64,000 nt of DNA from Alteromonadaceae bacterium 2753L.S.0a.02 (GCA_007827375.1 VISH01000002.1:124001-188000), one strand, 5' to 3'. Shown: positions 52,360 to 61,154, counted from the first letter of the stretch. Numbers and translations: made by a program. Notes: a model not told the origin generated them from the sequence alone.

Positions 52360-53154
52360 CTATTGCGGATGAACGGTTTGGCTAGCGAGTCGCCTGCGAT
52401 AGTCCGATTCTTCCAGCAGGGTAGAGACAGGCACCAGTTCGATGCCGCGCTCCTGCATCGCCGGGAGCCCGGCCTGCAGAGCAATGAGGGTTTCGGGGTG
52501 CGGGTGGCCTATACCGATGGCGTATCCGTGTTTGCGGGCGATGGCCTCGAGGCGATCCAGTTGCGCCATAACCGCTTGGGGGTCGCGGACATTGTCGAGA
52601 AATATATCGCGTGATTCGGTAGCGACGCCGTTTTTGCGAGCGAGTTCTTCGGCGAGGCTGTCACTGCTGGTGCGGCTATCGATAAAAAAGAATTGCTGGT
52701 CGTGCAGTAAATGCATGAGCCAGTTCATATGGTCCTGGCTGGCGGTGAGCAGGCTGCCGCCATGATTGTTCAAACCCGTGGCGTAGGGCACTGCGGCCAG
52801 CATGTCACGCCCCAGTGCGACAAATTCCTGTTCAGTCATTTCCTGAATCAGGCCGGGTTCCCAGGGGCGCTCTGTCATGGTTTCCATGGGGGCGTGCACC
52901 ATCACCTCTTTATTAGCATTGTGGGCCAGTTCGGCGAGATGCTTGGCGTGTGGTGTAAAGGGAATGATCGACAGGGTTACCGGCCAGGGCAGTGCCGCGG
53001 AATCTCGCCCAAGGGAGAGTTTGTAACCCAGGTCATCAATAATGATCGCAACCATTGGGCGATGCGATTTGCTGCCCGCATCTGACAATGCAGGCTCGCA
53101 AAACAGGCATACACCAAGTAGAAGCCACAGAACGCAGTGTCTAGCCTGCGTCAC
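52360..53154 (-). CDS. Divergent polysaccharide deacetylase family protein (YibQ-like)
   Basis: 264 residues with an N-terminal signal peptide (CVLWLLLGVCLFCEPALSDA), so periplasmic. Core family text: PMVAIIIDDLGYKLSLG, WPVTLSIIPFTPHAKHLAELAH, KEVMVHAPMETM, GLNNHGGSLLTA, FFIDSRTSSDSLA and AIGIGHPHPETLIAL. The DD and H-x-P residues suggest a metal-dependent deacetylase fold; activity is not established. Overlaps the end of ctpA by 14 bases and completes the conserved envC-ctpA-yibQ operon. Confidence 0.88.
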   Translation of the reverse strand: MTQARHCVLWLLLGVCLFCEPALSDAGSKSHRPMVAIIIDDLGYKLSLGRDSAALPWPVTLSIIPFTPHAKHLAELAHNANKEVMVHAPMETMTERPWEPGLIQEMTEQEFVALGRDMLAAVPYATGLNNHGGSLLTASQDHMNWLMHLLHDQQFFFIDSRTSSDSLAEELARKNGVATESRDIFLDNVRDPQAVMAQLDRLEAIARKHGYAIGIGHPHPETLIALQAGLPAMQERGIELVPVSTLLEESDYRRRLASQTVHPQ

Positions 53155-54499
53155 TGGCGGCTTCCGGCTGGGCCGCTTGGCCGTGCATCTCCTGGGACTT
53201 TTTAAACAGATTCAAACTTTTAAGAATGTTTAAGGCTTCGTAAAGCTGACTGTCCTGATTATGCAGCTGCGTTTCGGTTTTATCGTCTTTGGAAGACACT
53301 TCATCGCCGCCGCTGGCATTTTTGAGATGACCGCTTAAATCGGCCTCTTTAACCGCAATCCGTGGCCTTACCGCAGTAACGCGCACGCGCTCCACAACGA
53401 TATCCGGTTCAATACCCTGTGCCTGTATTGAGCGCCCGTTGGGGGTGTAATACAGCGCGGTGGTCAGTTTTACAGCGCGGTCGTCGGTGATGGGGATAAC
53501 GGTTTGTACCGAGCCTTTACCGAAACTGCGGGTTCCCAATACCAGAGCACGTCGCTGATCCTGTAGGGCGCCAGCAACTATTTCTGAGGCGGATGCGGAA
53601 CCGTCGTTAATCAACACAACCAGTGGTAGACCATTTGTGATATCGCCGGGAGTGGCCTTGTACTTGACGTTGGAATCGGGCAGGCGGCCCTCGGTATACA
53701 CCACCAGGCCGTCATTTAAAAACAAGTCTGCCACTTCAACAGAAGCCTGCAACACGCCACCGGGATTATTGCGCAAGTCGAGCACCAGGCCCCGTAAATC
53801 ACTGTGTTTTTTGGCGAGTTTTTGATAGGCGTTTTTCACATCGCTAGCGGTATTTACCTGAAATTGGGCGATGCGAACGTATGCAAAATGATCTTCCTCT
53901 ATTTCCGAACGTACGCTACGAACTTTAATAATGTCGCGTACCAGGGTAATTTCCAGAGGCTGCTCAACGCCATCACGGACTATTGTGAGCGTGATGGCAG
54001 TGCCTTTTTTACCCCGCATTTTTTCAACGGCTTGATCAAGAGTCAGGCCTTTTACAGGGGTGTCGTCGAGCTTGATGATTAAATCGCCGGCCTCGACGCC
54101 GCCGCGCGCTGCCGGGGTGTCATCGATGGGAGATACCACTTTAACAAAGCCATCTTCCATGCCCACCTCAATACCGAGGCCGCCAAATTCACCGGTGGTA
54201 TTCACTTGGAGGTCGTCGAATGTGGAGGCATCAAGAAACGCGGAATGGGGGTCTAACTGCTCCAGCATGCCTCGAATGGCGTACTCGAGTAGCGTTCTAT
54301 CATCGATTTCGTCGATATAGGCTTGTCGAATATGGTCGTAGGCTTTGGTGAAAACCCGTAAATCTTCAAGCGGTAAAACGCTGATAGAGTCGCTTTGCTG
54401 AGTGTCGGGGTCTTGTTCGGGAGCTTGTTCTGCCCAGGTTAACGTGGTTGAAGCGAGTAAAGCTAGGATAAAAATGCCGTGTTTCAGCGAAGGGGGCAC
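53141..54499 (-). CDS. ctpA: Carboxyl-terminal processing protease (S41 family)
   Basis: Periplasmic serine protease of about 452 residues that trims envelope proteins, including cell-wall hydrolases in Pseudomonas. A signal peptide (HGIFILALLASTTLTWAE) is followed by a PDZ domain (GLGIEVGMEDGFVKVVSPIDDTPA, GGVEAGDLIIKLDD) and the S41 catalytic core. The nucleophile Ser is in NDGSASASEIVAGAL and the Lys general base in LGTRSFGKGSVQTV. I place the start at GTG 54499, because AGGAG sits seven bases upstream and it begins right at the signal peptide. A frame extension to ATG 54550 would overlap envC and bury the signal peptide. Confidence 0.92.
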   Translation of the reverse strand: MPPSLKHGIFILALLASTTLTWAEQAPEQDPDTQQSDSISVLPLEDLRVFTKAYDHIRQAYIDEIDDRTLLEYAIRGMLEQLDPHSAFLDASTFDDLQVNTTGEFGGLGIEVGMEDGFVKVVSPIDDTPAARGGVEAGDLIIKLDDTPVKGLTLDQAVEKMRGKKGTAITLTIVRDGVEQPLEITLVRDIIKVRSVRSEIEEDHFAYVRIAQFQVNTASDVKNAYQKLAKKHSDLRGLVLDLRNNPGGVLQASVEVADLFLNDGLVVYTEGRLPDSNVKYKATPGDITNGLPLVVLINDGSASASEIVAGALQDQRRALVLGTRSFGKGSVQTVIPITDDRAVKLTTALYYTPNGRSIQAQGIEPDIVVERVRVTAVRPRIAVKEADLSGHLKNASGGDEVSSKDDKTETQLHNQDSQLYEALNILKSLNLFKKSQEMHGQAAQPEAASDAG

Positions 54500-54531
54500 T
54501 GCGAGTCTCCTGGTTTTAATTATCGTATTAA

Positions 54532-55686
54532 TTAGGCTTGTCGGAACCAACGTTTTGGATTGGTGGGTTCACCTTTGTAGCGCAGCTCAAAATAGAGGGC
54601 GGCCTGCTGTTGCCCCCCGCTGTTACCTACCGAGGCGATAACGTCGCCGCCATCAACCCATTCGCCCAACTCTTTATAGAGCGCCTGATTGTGGGCGTAA
54701 AGTGTCATATAGCTGCTACCGTGATCAATAATAATTAACAGACCGTGACCACGCAGGTAATCGGAAAAAATAATGCGTCCATGGTGCACCGCGTATACCG
54801 GGTTTCCCGGCTGCGAGGCGATAAGCATTCCCTCCCATGAAAGCTTGCCCGATACGCGTGTTGAGCCGTAATTTTTAAGAATGCTGCCATTGGTTGGCCA
54901 GGGAAGCTTGCCTTTCAGATCGGCAAATGAGGCGGTGCTTTGCGGCACTTTGATGTCTTCCAGCCACTGGCTCACCTGATTCAGTAATTGCTCCAGGCGC
55001 TGTCGATCGGAGTACATAGAGCGTAGCTGCTGATCGTGGCCTTTAATTTCAGTATTCAGTTTGGCGAGTGTGTTCTTGCGGGCAGACTGCGCCTGCTGCA
55101 ATTGAGATTTTTGCTGTTCCAGTTTGCGGTGGTTAGCTTCCAGCTTTTGAGTTTGATAGGCAATTTCAGGTTCTATAACGTTGATGCGGTCAATGGTGTG
55201 GGCGAAGGCATCAATTTTGTCCGCTCGGGCGCGAATTAAATAATCGTAATATTTAAGATTGCGGGTGACGGTTGAAGGATCTTGCTGGTTGAGCAGCAAG
55301 CGCATGTTGCTCTGTTGTCCAAGACGGTAGGCGGAATTGATGTGCTGGCTCACTTGCACTTGTTGGTGCTTTTTTTGCGTTTGTAATGAGCTGCGTTCAT
55401 CGCGCAATTGATTGAGATTGCCCTGTTGCTCATCCAGCTCGGTTTTTAGTGATTCGGCTTTTTTGGAGAGTTCGCCAATCTGTTTCTCAGATTTTTCCAA
55501 AGTGGAGAGCAGCTTGTCGCGATCACTTTTGGTGGCTTCCAGCTGGGCCTTGAGCTTGGCAATGGATTTTTTAACCTGCTCTAAGCGGGCGCGGTCGGCG
55601 GCTTCATCACCCCAAGCGTAGCCAACTGGCCAGTTCAGTAGGGTGGCAAAGAGGAGGGTGGTTAGTAATTTGATTGATATTTTCAT
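54532..55686 (-). CDS. envC: Murein hydrolase activator EnvC
   Basis: Periplasmic activator of septal amidases, 384 residues. A signal peptide (LLTTLLFATLLNWPVGYAWG) precedes long coiled coils (about 30-240, for example LEQVKKSIAKLKAQLEATKSD) and a C-terminal LytM/M23 domain (about 265-384; WEGMLIASQPGNPVYAVHHGRI, GHGLLIIIDHGSSYMTLYAHN). The zinc-ligand His positions of active LytM enzymes are replaced (ALYFELR instead of the HxH-type end), as in E. coli EnvC. It should therefore be an activator without its own activity. In E. coli FtsX holds EnvC; both are in this window. Confidence 0.93.
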   Translation of the reverse strand: MKISIKLLTTLLFATLLNWPVGYAWGDEAADRARLEQVKKSIAKLKAQLEATKSDRDKLLSTLEKSEKQIGELSKKAESLKTELDEQQGNLNQLRDERSSLQTQKKHQQVQVSQHINSAYRLGQQSNMRLLLNQQDPSTVTRNLKYYDYLIRARADKIDAFAHTIDRINVIEPEIAYQTQKLEANHRKLEQQKSQLQQAQSARKNTLAKLNTEIKGHDQQLRSMYSDRQRLEQLLNQVSQWLEDIKVPQSTASFADLKGKLPWPTNGSILKNYGSTRVSGKLSWEGMLIASQPGNPVYAVHHGRIIFSDYLRGHGLLIIIDHGSSYMTLYAHNQALYKELGEWVDGGDVIASVGNSGGQQQAALYFELRYKGEPTNPKRWFRQA

Positions 55687-55844
55687 GTATTAGAAGTTTA
55701 CCCTACTTTGAGCGATTTACGCGTTTTTGATCTCAATGAAGCGCAAGCCCATGAAATAGCCCGCAAACTGGATTTTTAGCGGCCAATCTAGGATCATTGC
55801 GCCCGAAAAATCTTACCCATCCAACCATTTCAGAGGAAAGTGAT

Positions 55845-56591
55845 ATGTATAAGTTGGTCTTAATTCGCCATGGTGAGAGCCAATGGAATCTCGAAAACCG
55901 CTTCACGGGCTGGCACGACGTGGATCTCACCGATTCCGGTCGAGAGCAGGCACGCGCCGGTGGCCGCTTACTGAAAGAAGCCGGTTTTGATTTCGATCTG
56001 GCCTACTCATCGGTTTTGACCCGCGCCATCCGTACTCTCTCCCTGGTGTTGGAAGAAATGAATCTCATGTGGTTGCCGGTTGAGCGTCATTGGCGTTTAA
56101 ACGAGCGTCATTATGGTGCGTTAACAGGTTTGGATAAAGCAGAAACTGCGGCCAAGCACGGCGACGAGCAGGTTAAAATCTGGCGTCGTAGCTTTGATGT
56201 ACCCCCTCCCGAAGTGGAAGAAAGCAGTGAACACTTTCCTGGTCACGACCCTCGCTACCGCGGCATCGATACCAACGTACTTCCCAAAGCGGAAAGTCTG
56301 GCTCTGACCATCGATCGCGTACTGCCTTACTGGCATGACGTGATTCGTCCCTCAATTCTCAGTGGTAAGCGTGTGATTATTGCGGCTCATGGCAACAGCC
56401 TGCGCGCCCTGGTGAAATACCTCGACGATATGAGCGCCGAAGAAATTCTCGAATTGAATATTCCCACTGGTGTGCCGCTGGTGTATGAACTCGACGCCGA
56501 TTTACGCCCCATCAAGAAAGAATACCTGGGTGACCCCGAAGCCATCAAAGCCATGATGGACGCTGTGGCCAAACAGGGCAAAGCCAAGTAA
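55845..56591 (+). CDS. gpmA: 2,3-bisphosphoglycerate-dependent phosphoglycerate mutase
   Basis: Glycolytic and gluconeogenic interconversion of 3- and 2-phosphoglycerate, 248 residues. The catalytic His is in LIRHGESQWNLENRFTGW near residue 9. LNERHYGALTGLDKAE, DVPPPEV, HDPRYRGID and IIAAHGNSLRALVKYL (second catalytic His) complete the signature. The ATG at 55845 follows GAGGAAAG. Pseudomonas carries the unrelated gpmI at this position opposite envC, so the cofactor-dependent isozyme here is a local replacement or alternative. Confidence 0.96.
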   Translation: MYKLVLIRHGESQWNLENRFTGWHDVDLTDSGREQARAGGRLLKEAGFDFDLAYSSVLTRAIRTLSLVLEEMNLMWLPVERHWRLNERHYGALTGLDKAETAAKHGDEQVKIWRRSFDVPPPEVEESSEHFPGHDPRYRGIDTNVLPKAESLALTIDRVLPYWHDVIRPSILSGKRVIIAAHGNSLRALVKYLDDMSAEEILELNIPTGVPLVYELDADLRPIKKEYLGDPEAIKAMMDAVAKQGKAK

Positions 56592-56596
56592 TTTGA

Positions 56597-56630
56597 GCGT
56601 CGCACGTTGCGCGTCTGACGTGCGACGCTA
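56597..56630. terminator. 12-bp perfect hairpin after gpmA
   Basis: AGCGTCGCACGT (56597-56608) and ACGTGCGACGCT (56619-56630) pair perfectly around a 10-base loop, directly after the gpmA stop. There is no T-tract, so termination may be weak; a -10-like TATACT just beyond could serve the next gene. Confidence 0.6.
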
Positions 56631-56708
56631 TCTTCCTGTATACTCCCGCATCATTTTTGCGCAACGTCCGTTGCATCATCGGTTTTTGTATTCAAAAGGT
56701 TCAGTTCT

Positions 56709-57116
56709 GTGGAATTTATGGAGTTTGTGACTGATCAATGGTTGTTGTTCAGTGTTCTCGGTGTGTTAGCGGCAGCGCTTATTTTCGTTGAAAGTCGCAA
56801 GGGCGGTTCTGCTCTGTCTCATCACGAGGTGACCAAGCTGCTAAATGCCGATCAGGCGGTTGTAGTTGATGTTCGCGACAGCAAAGAGTTCGGCACCGGG
56901 CACATTGTCGATGCCATCAACATTCCTTTTGCCAAGCTTGGTGAACGTATGTCTGAGCTCAATAAACATCGCGAAAAAACCCTTATAGTGGTCGATAAAA
57001 TGGGTCAACATTCCGGCGCTGCTGGAAAAACACTGCGAGACAACGGTTTCACTGTGAATCGCCTGCAGGGCGGTGTATCCGAGTGGCAGAGTCAGAACCT
57101 ACCCCTGGTGAAATAG
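56709..57116 (+). CDS. Membrane-anchored rhodanese-like protein (YibN-like)
   Basis: 135 residues: one N-terminal membrane helix (WLLFSVLGVLAAALIFVES), then a rhodanese-fold domain in the cytoplasm (VVVDVRDSKEFGTGHIVDAINIP, VNRLQGGVSEW). The active-site loop reads VVDKMGQHSGAAG. The position of the catalytic Cys appears to be Asp, so sulfurtransferase activity is doubtful. GTG start at 56709 with AAGG 11 bases upstream, or ATG 56718. In many relatives yibN-grxC-secB are consecutive; here secB follows after 88 bases with no grxC. Confidence 0.85.
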   Translation: MEFMEFVTDQWLLFSVLGVLAAALIFVESRKGGSALSHHEVTKLLNADQAVVVDVRDSKEFGTGHIVDAINIPFAKLGERMSELNKHREKTLIVVDKMGQHSGAAGKTLRDNGFTVNRLQGGVSEWQSQNLPLVK

Positions 57117-57204
57117 CGCTTGGAATTTCCCATTATAGGCCCCACATAGGCCCTAGCATTCACGCCCGTGTTGGGCAAATTATTTAATTAGCAAGGCATA
57201 AACC

Positions 57205-57714
57205 ATGGCAGACGAAAACCAAACACCAGAACAAGAACAAAATAATCCTCAGCCGTCTGGCGATCAGCCCCGATTTGGCGTCAAGCGTATCTATGTTAAG
57301 GATATCTCCTTCGAAACGCCCATGGGCGTGCAGGCTTTTCAGACGCAGTGGCAACCCAAGGTCAGTCAGGACCTGAACACCCAGGTAAACAAACTGGACG
57401 ACAACCACTTTGAGGTGGTTCTCAAGCTTACAATCACTGTGAAAATGGCTGAAGATAAAACCGCATTCTTAGCGGAAGTTCACCAGGCCGGTATATTCGA
57501 AGTTGCCGGTTTCGACGGGCAACCTCTGCAGCACCTGCTGTCGTCTTCGTGCCCGGAAATTCTCTTCCCCTACGCACGTGAAGCGCTTGATAATCTAGCG
57601 GTACGCGGCGGTTTCCCACCACTGCAGTTACCCCCCATCAATTTTGATGCGCTGTTTGCCCAGGCAATCGCCCAGGCGAAACAGGAAGCCGAAGCGGCTG
57701 GCCAGTCTAATTAG
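57205..57714 (+). CDS. secB: Protein-export chaperone SecB
   Basis: Tetrameric cytoplasmic chaperone that hands unfolded precursors to SecA, 169 residues. Conserved text: FGVKRIYVKDISFETPMGVQ, QPKVSQDLNTQV, EVVLKLTITVKMAEDKTAFLAEVHQAGIF in sections, and CPEILFPYAREALDNLAVRGGFPPLQLPPINF. The N-terminus is extended by a Gln/Glu/Pro-rich stretch (ENQTPEQEQNNPQP) and the C-terminus is Ala/Glu-rich. An intrinsic terminator follows. Confidence 0.97.
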   Translation: MADENQTPEQEQNNPQPSGDQPRFGVKRIYVKDISFETPMGVQAFQTQWQPKVSQDLNTQVNKLDDNHFEVVLKLTITVKMAEDKTAFLAEVHQAGIFEVAGFDGQPLQHLLSSSCPEILFPYAREALDNLAVRGGFPPLQLPPINFDALFAQAIAQAKQEAEAAGQSN

Positions 57715-57735
57715 TAGGCTCACAATTGCAATATA

Positions 57736-57762
57736 AAAAGGGAGCGAAATGCTCCCTTTTTT
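57736..57762. terminator. Bidirectional terminator between secB and ntrC
   Basis: AAAAGGGAGC - GAAAT - GCTCCCTTTT, a 10-bp stem with T-tracts on both strands, between the convergent stop codons. Confidence 0.92.
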
Positions 57763-57784
57763 GTTGACGTAGAAAGGCTACGCA

Positions 57785-59200
57785 TCAATCGTCATCGGCA
57801 CCCGCCATACCCAGCTCTTTCAGTTTTCGAGTGAGCGTGTTGCGGCCCCAACCCAGAAGATTGGCGGCATCCCTTTTGCGCCCGGCGGTGTGTTTTAGCG
57901 CGGTTTCAATCAGAGCCCGTTCGAAGGTGGGTACAGCTTCCGATAAAATTTCCTTTTGGCCGCAGGCCAGTGCCTGATCGGCCCAGTGACGCAGGGCTTT
58001 GTCCCAATCGCCTGAAGGAGTTTCAGCGCGCTTCACTTCCATGAGTTCCGGCGGCAGATCCTGCACATGCACTTCGCGCCCGGATGCCATCACAGTAATC
58101 CAGCGACAGGTATTTTCAAGTTGGCGCACATTGCCCGGCCAGCTCAAATTACTGAGGTAGGCTTCGGTTTCCGAGGTGAGCACCTTCGGTTCCACATCCA
58201 ATTCGTTGGCCGCTTTGCGCAAAAAGTGGTGGGCCAGCTTGGGAATATCTTCGCGGCGATTCGAAAGTTTAGGCAGATGAATGCGAATCACGTTGAGACG
58301 GTGGAACAGGTCTTCGCGAAAGCGGTTTTCCTCAACTAAAGTCTCAAGGTTCTGATGCGTCGCTGCAATGATGCGGACATCCACTTTGATGGCAGTATGT
58401 CCGCCAACGCGATAGAACTCGCCATCTGCCAAAACACGAAGCAGGCGGGTTTGGGTTTCGGCGGGCATGTCTCCAATTTCGTCCAGAAACAGCGTGCCAC
58501 CGTCGGCCTGCTGGAAGCGTCCCTGACGTTGTGCGCCTGCACCAGTAAAGGCGCCTTTTTCGTGACCGAATAATTCTGATTCAATCAGGTCGCGCGGTAT
58601 CGCGGCCATGTTTAACGCGATAAACGGCCCGTCTTTTCGGGGGCTGTGGCGATGCAGAGCGCGGGCAACCAGCTCTTTACCGGTGCCAGATTCGCCGTTG
58701 ATAAGCACGGTGATATTGGACTGGGAAAGGCGCCCAATTGCTCGAAACACCTCCTGCATGGCAGGTGCTTCACCTATGATCTCGGTTTCCAGCTCCGGCT
58801 CGGCGTGTGACAGTTCCTCTTGTTGCTCGGTAGCGTGGGCCAGCGCGCGCTGAGTGACCGCAACGGCTTCATCGACATCAAAAGGCTTGGGCAAATATTC
58901 AAACGCGCCACCCTGGTAGGCGGAGACTGCGCTGTCGAGATCCGAGTGCGCAGTCATGATGATGATGGGTAGGCTCGGATGCTCTTTGTGCAGGCTCGAA
59001 AGCAGCGTGAGGCCATCTGTACCAGGCATGCGCACGTCACTGATGATCGCGTCTGGCTTGGTTTTGTCGATATGCAGCAGCGCCTTGTCGCCGCTTTCAA
59101 AGCTCTGGGTTGTAATACCTGATTGCTGCAGGGCTTTTTCGAGTACCCAGCGAATTGACCGGTCGTCGTCGATTATCCATACCAGGTTAGGTTTATGCAT
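57785..59200 (-). CDS. ntrC: Nitrogen regulator NtrC (sigma-54 activator)
   Basis: Enhancer-binding response regulator of 471 residues. The receiver has phosphoacceptor Asp55 in IISDVRMPGTDG. The AAA+ domain has Walker A INGESGTGKELVARAL, the sigma-54 contact loop GHEKGAFTGAGAQ, GGTLFLDEIGDMP and LFHRLNVIRIHLP. The C-terminal Fis-type helix-turn-helix is near 430-465 (ALKHTAGRKRDAANLLGWGRNTLTRKLKEL). It overlaps ntrB by 8 bases and controls nitrogen assimilation genes such as glnA. Confidence 0.96.
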   Translation of the reverse strand: MHKPNLVWIIDDDRSIRWVLEKALQQSGITTQSFESGDKALLHIDKTKPDAIISDVRMPGTDGLTLLSSLHKEHPSLPIIIMTAHSDLDSAVSAYQGGAFEYLPKPFDVDEAVAVTQRALAHATEQQEELSHAEPELETEIIGEAPAMQEVFRAIGRLSQSNITVLINGESGTGKELVARALHRHSPRKDGPFIALNMAAIPRDLIESELFGHEKGAFTGAGAQRQGRFQQADGGTLFLDEIGDMPAETQTRLLRVLADGEFYRVGGHTAIKVDVRIIAATHQNLETLVEENRFREDLFHRLNVIRIHLPKLSNRREDIPKLAHHFLRKAANELDVEPKVLTSETEAYLSNLSWPGNVRQLENTCRWITVMASGREVHVQDLPPELMEVKRAETPSGDWDKALRHWADQALACGQKEILSEAVPTFERALIETALKHTAGRKRDAANLLGWGRNTLTRKLKELGMAGADDD

Positions 59201-60257
59201 TGTCAGTATCCAGTGGTAGGTAAATAGTGAACTCGGTTTTTCCCTTCTCGCTCACACATTCAATGATGCCCCGGTGCAGATTCACCAGGTTTTGCGATAT
59301 CGCCAAGCCCAGGCCGCTGCCATTGGCGCGCCCGGTGATCATGGGAAAGAAGATATCTTCAATGAGCTCCGGAGGAATACCCGGTCCGTTATCTGTAATG
59401 TTGATTTTGGCCACCAGCGGGTGATGGGTGCGGCCAATGGTGTAGCGCCGCTGTACCCGGGTACGAAAAGTGATTAGGGGCGTTTCAGTGTTGTTTTCGA
59501 TTAAGGACTGCATGGCGTTGCGCGCAATATTCAGTGTGGCTTGTATGAGTTGCGCACGGTCGGCGGTAAGCAATGGAATGCTTGGGTCGTAGTCGCGTTT
59601 GATAACGATTTGATTGCCGACTTCGGCACGGATGACCGCGTATACATGCTCCAGTACTTCGTGAATATTGGTGGGCTTAGGCTCACTGGATTTGTGTGGG
59701 CCGAGCATGCGGTCGACCAAATTTCTGAGTCGGTCTGTCTCGTCGATAATAATCCGCGTGTACTCTTCAAGCTCTTCATGGTGCAGTTCACGCGCCAATA
59801 ATTGCGCGGCTCCGCGAATTCCACCCAGCGGGTTTTTTATCTCGTGAGCCATGCCCCTTATCAGGTTGCGGGAGGTTTCCTGCGACGCCAGCATGGCTTC
59901 TTCTCGACTGATTTTAAGCAGGCGATCCAGCGGCTGGAACTCGATAACCATATGATCCATGTCGTGACTGGGTATCACCGAATAATCCACGATGATGGAT
60001 TGGTTGTTGTGGAGATTCCAGCTGGCTTTGCGTTTTGTGAAGTTACGGTTATTTCGCAGGGCGTCTTCGAGCGACATTGGTGTGCCGTCCGCAGAGGAGA
60101 AGCAGGCATGTATGGGTTTTCCGGCGATTTTCTCGCCGCTGACTCCCAAATTCATTTCTGCAGACGCGTTCATGTGTACCACTGTCAGGTTGTGATCGAC
60201 CAGGATAATTGCCGTAAGCAGGCTATCCAAGATGTGTTGATAACTGTTCGAGTTCAC
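59193..60257 (-). CDS. ntrB: Nitrogen sensor kinase NtrB
   Basis: Cytoplasmic kinase/phosphatase partner of NtrC, normally controlled by PII, 354 residues. An N-terminal PAS domain (ILDSLLTAIILVDHNLTVVHMN, GKPIHACF) precedes the dimerisation domain with His138 in IRGMAHEIKNPLGGIRGAAQ. The ATPase domain has NIARNAMQSLIE, ITDNGPGIPPELI and GRANGSGLGLAISQNLV. GTG start. No membrane helices, as expected. The gene is preceded by a 351-base region with an NtrC box. Confidence 0.95.
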   Translation of the reverse strand: MNSNSYQHILDSLLTAIILVDHNLTVVHMNASAEMNLGVSGEKIAGKPIHACFSSADGTPMSLEDALRNNRNFTKRKASWNLHNNQSIIVDYSVIPSHDMDHMVIEFQPLDRLLKISREEAMLASQETSRNLIRGMAHEIKNPLGGIRGAAQLLARELHHEELEEYTRIIIDETDRLRNLVDRMLGPHKSSEPKPTNIHEVLEHVYAVIRAEVGNQIVIKRDYDPSIPLLTADRAQLIQATLNIARNAMQSLIENNTETPLITFRTRVQRRYTIGRTHHPLVAKINITDNGPGIPPELIEDIFFPMITGRANGSGLGLAISQNLVNLHRGIIECVSEKGKTEFTIYLPLDTDNA

Positions 60258-60461
60258 TGGTTATTCCCGTGAGGCCCTTGCAGGACGGGCTCTTGTAAAA
60301 GGGGTCAATGCAATAAGCAAACCAAAACATATAGTAAAATGAAGTGCTTATAGCGATGCTGGTGTATTCCGAAAACTGCCGGAATAGAGCGTGGCCGATC
60401 CAGAAAGATTGGGTAAAAAAGGCAACAAAAGCGCTGAAAAAGCGCCCAATTTGTCTGCAGG

Positions 60462-60477
60462 TGCAACAGAGTGCCCC
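60462..60477 (-). promoter_or_regulatory. Weak sigma-54-like promoter candidate for ntrBC
   Basis: On the minus strand GGGGCACTCTGTTGCA has GG and GC dinucleotides with the 10-base spacing required by sigma 54, and a good TTGCA at -12. The -24 part is imperfect: GGCAC occurs but is one base out of register. About 105 bases further upstream is an NtrC box, the normal enhancer distance. The leader to ntrB would be about 195 bases and contains a small hairpin (ATTCCG/CGGAAT, 60366-60385). The rest of 60258-60608 holds no gene I can support. Confidence 0.3.
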
Positions 60478-60581
60478 CTATTGGACATTGAACTAAAAAG
60501 GTATTGCTTTGGTGCGAAACTCTGCCCTTAAAACTTTCCCGAGTACCAAGTGTGCGCCATTATAAAGCTGTTTGGTGGGCG

Positions 60582-60598
60582 TGCGCTAAAATGGTGCC
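60582..60598. promoter_or_regulatory. NtrC-binding site (enhancer)
   Basis: TGCGCTAAAATGGTGCC differs at two of 17 positions from the strong E. coli glnA NtrC site TGCACTAAAATGGTGCA. It lies 325 bases upstream of ntrB, just past the stop of the DUF4124 gene. It suggests nitrogen control and autoregulation of ntrBC. Confidence 0.7.
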
Positions 60599-60608
60599 GG
60601 TTTATGCT

Positions 60609-61154
60609 TTAATATGGTGTTGCTCGGGGTGTCGCTTTAGGTCTTATGACGAAAAAGGTGACTGGCGGGCATTGTTCCAGGTGAACGCCTGCACCATCGA
60701 CGATAGCCGCGTAAAGGGTGTGCTGCCCTCGCAGGGGTAGATTCAACTGAATATTAACGTTGTTCGACTTGGTTGTGCCTTCGTAGGCTTGCCCGTCCAG
60801 ATACACTTGAAAGAAGTGGTTTTCTTCGAGCTGGTGATTGGTGAGCATTACCACGCTAAGCATTTTATCTTTTGGTCCAAAGCGTTGCTCGGGCTTTGGG
60901 GTGGCAATCCGTAAATCGTATTTGATGTCGGGTTCAGCTTCGAGAACAACTTGCTTTGGCGCTTCGGTCGGTTTTATCTCTATTGCTGGCGCGGTGTTGA
61001 TGGGTTTCAGCTCGATTTTTTGTGCTTCCTGATGCTGCGGTTCGTCTGAGTAGGTGACATTACCGTCTTCATCGACGTGCTTATAAATTTGATCGGCCAG
61101 CGTCAGCGGAGCGGCGATTGACAAAAGTAAGGCGCAAATCAGTAGTTTAAGCAT
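60609..61154 (-). CDS. DUF4124 domain periplasmic protein
   Basis: About 181 residues with a signal peptide (LKLLICALLLSIAAPLTLAD). The DUF4124 motif follows directly (QIYKHVDEDGNVTYSDEPQH), then a Pro/Lys/Glu-rich linker. A C-terminal beta-rich domain resembles an immunoglobulin-like fold (LSVVMLTNHQLEENHFFQVYLDG, LPLRGQHTLYAAIVDGAG). Function unknown; DUF4124 genes often accompany glnA/ntrB in Pseudomonas relatives. I prefer ATG 61154 (GGGA upstream, clean signal peptide); ATG 61166 is in frame. Confidence 0.83.
   Translation of the reverse strand: MLKLLICALLLSIAAPLTLADQIYKHVDEDGNVTYSDEPQHQEAQKIELKPINTAPAIEIKPTEAPKQVVLEAEPDIKYDLRIATPKPEQRFGPKDKMLSVVMLTNHQLEENHFFQVYLDGQAYEGTTKSNNVNIQLNLPLRGQHTLYAAIVDGAGVHLEQCPPVTFFVIRPKATPRATPY

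Noticed and set aside
54500..54550. ATG at 54550 as the start of ctpA
   Set aside because: It overlaps envC and puts 17 extra residues before the signal peptide; GTG 54499 has a strong AGGAG at the right distance.
59802..60272. 156-codon plus-strand frame opposite ntrB
   Set aside because: ntrB is unmistakable on the minus strand; the antisense frame has no motif and no ribosome site.
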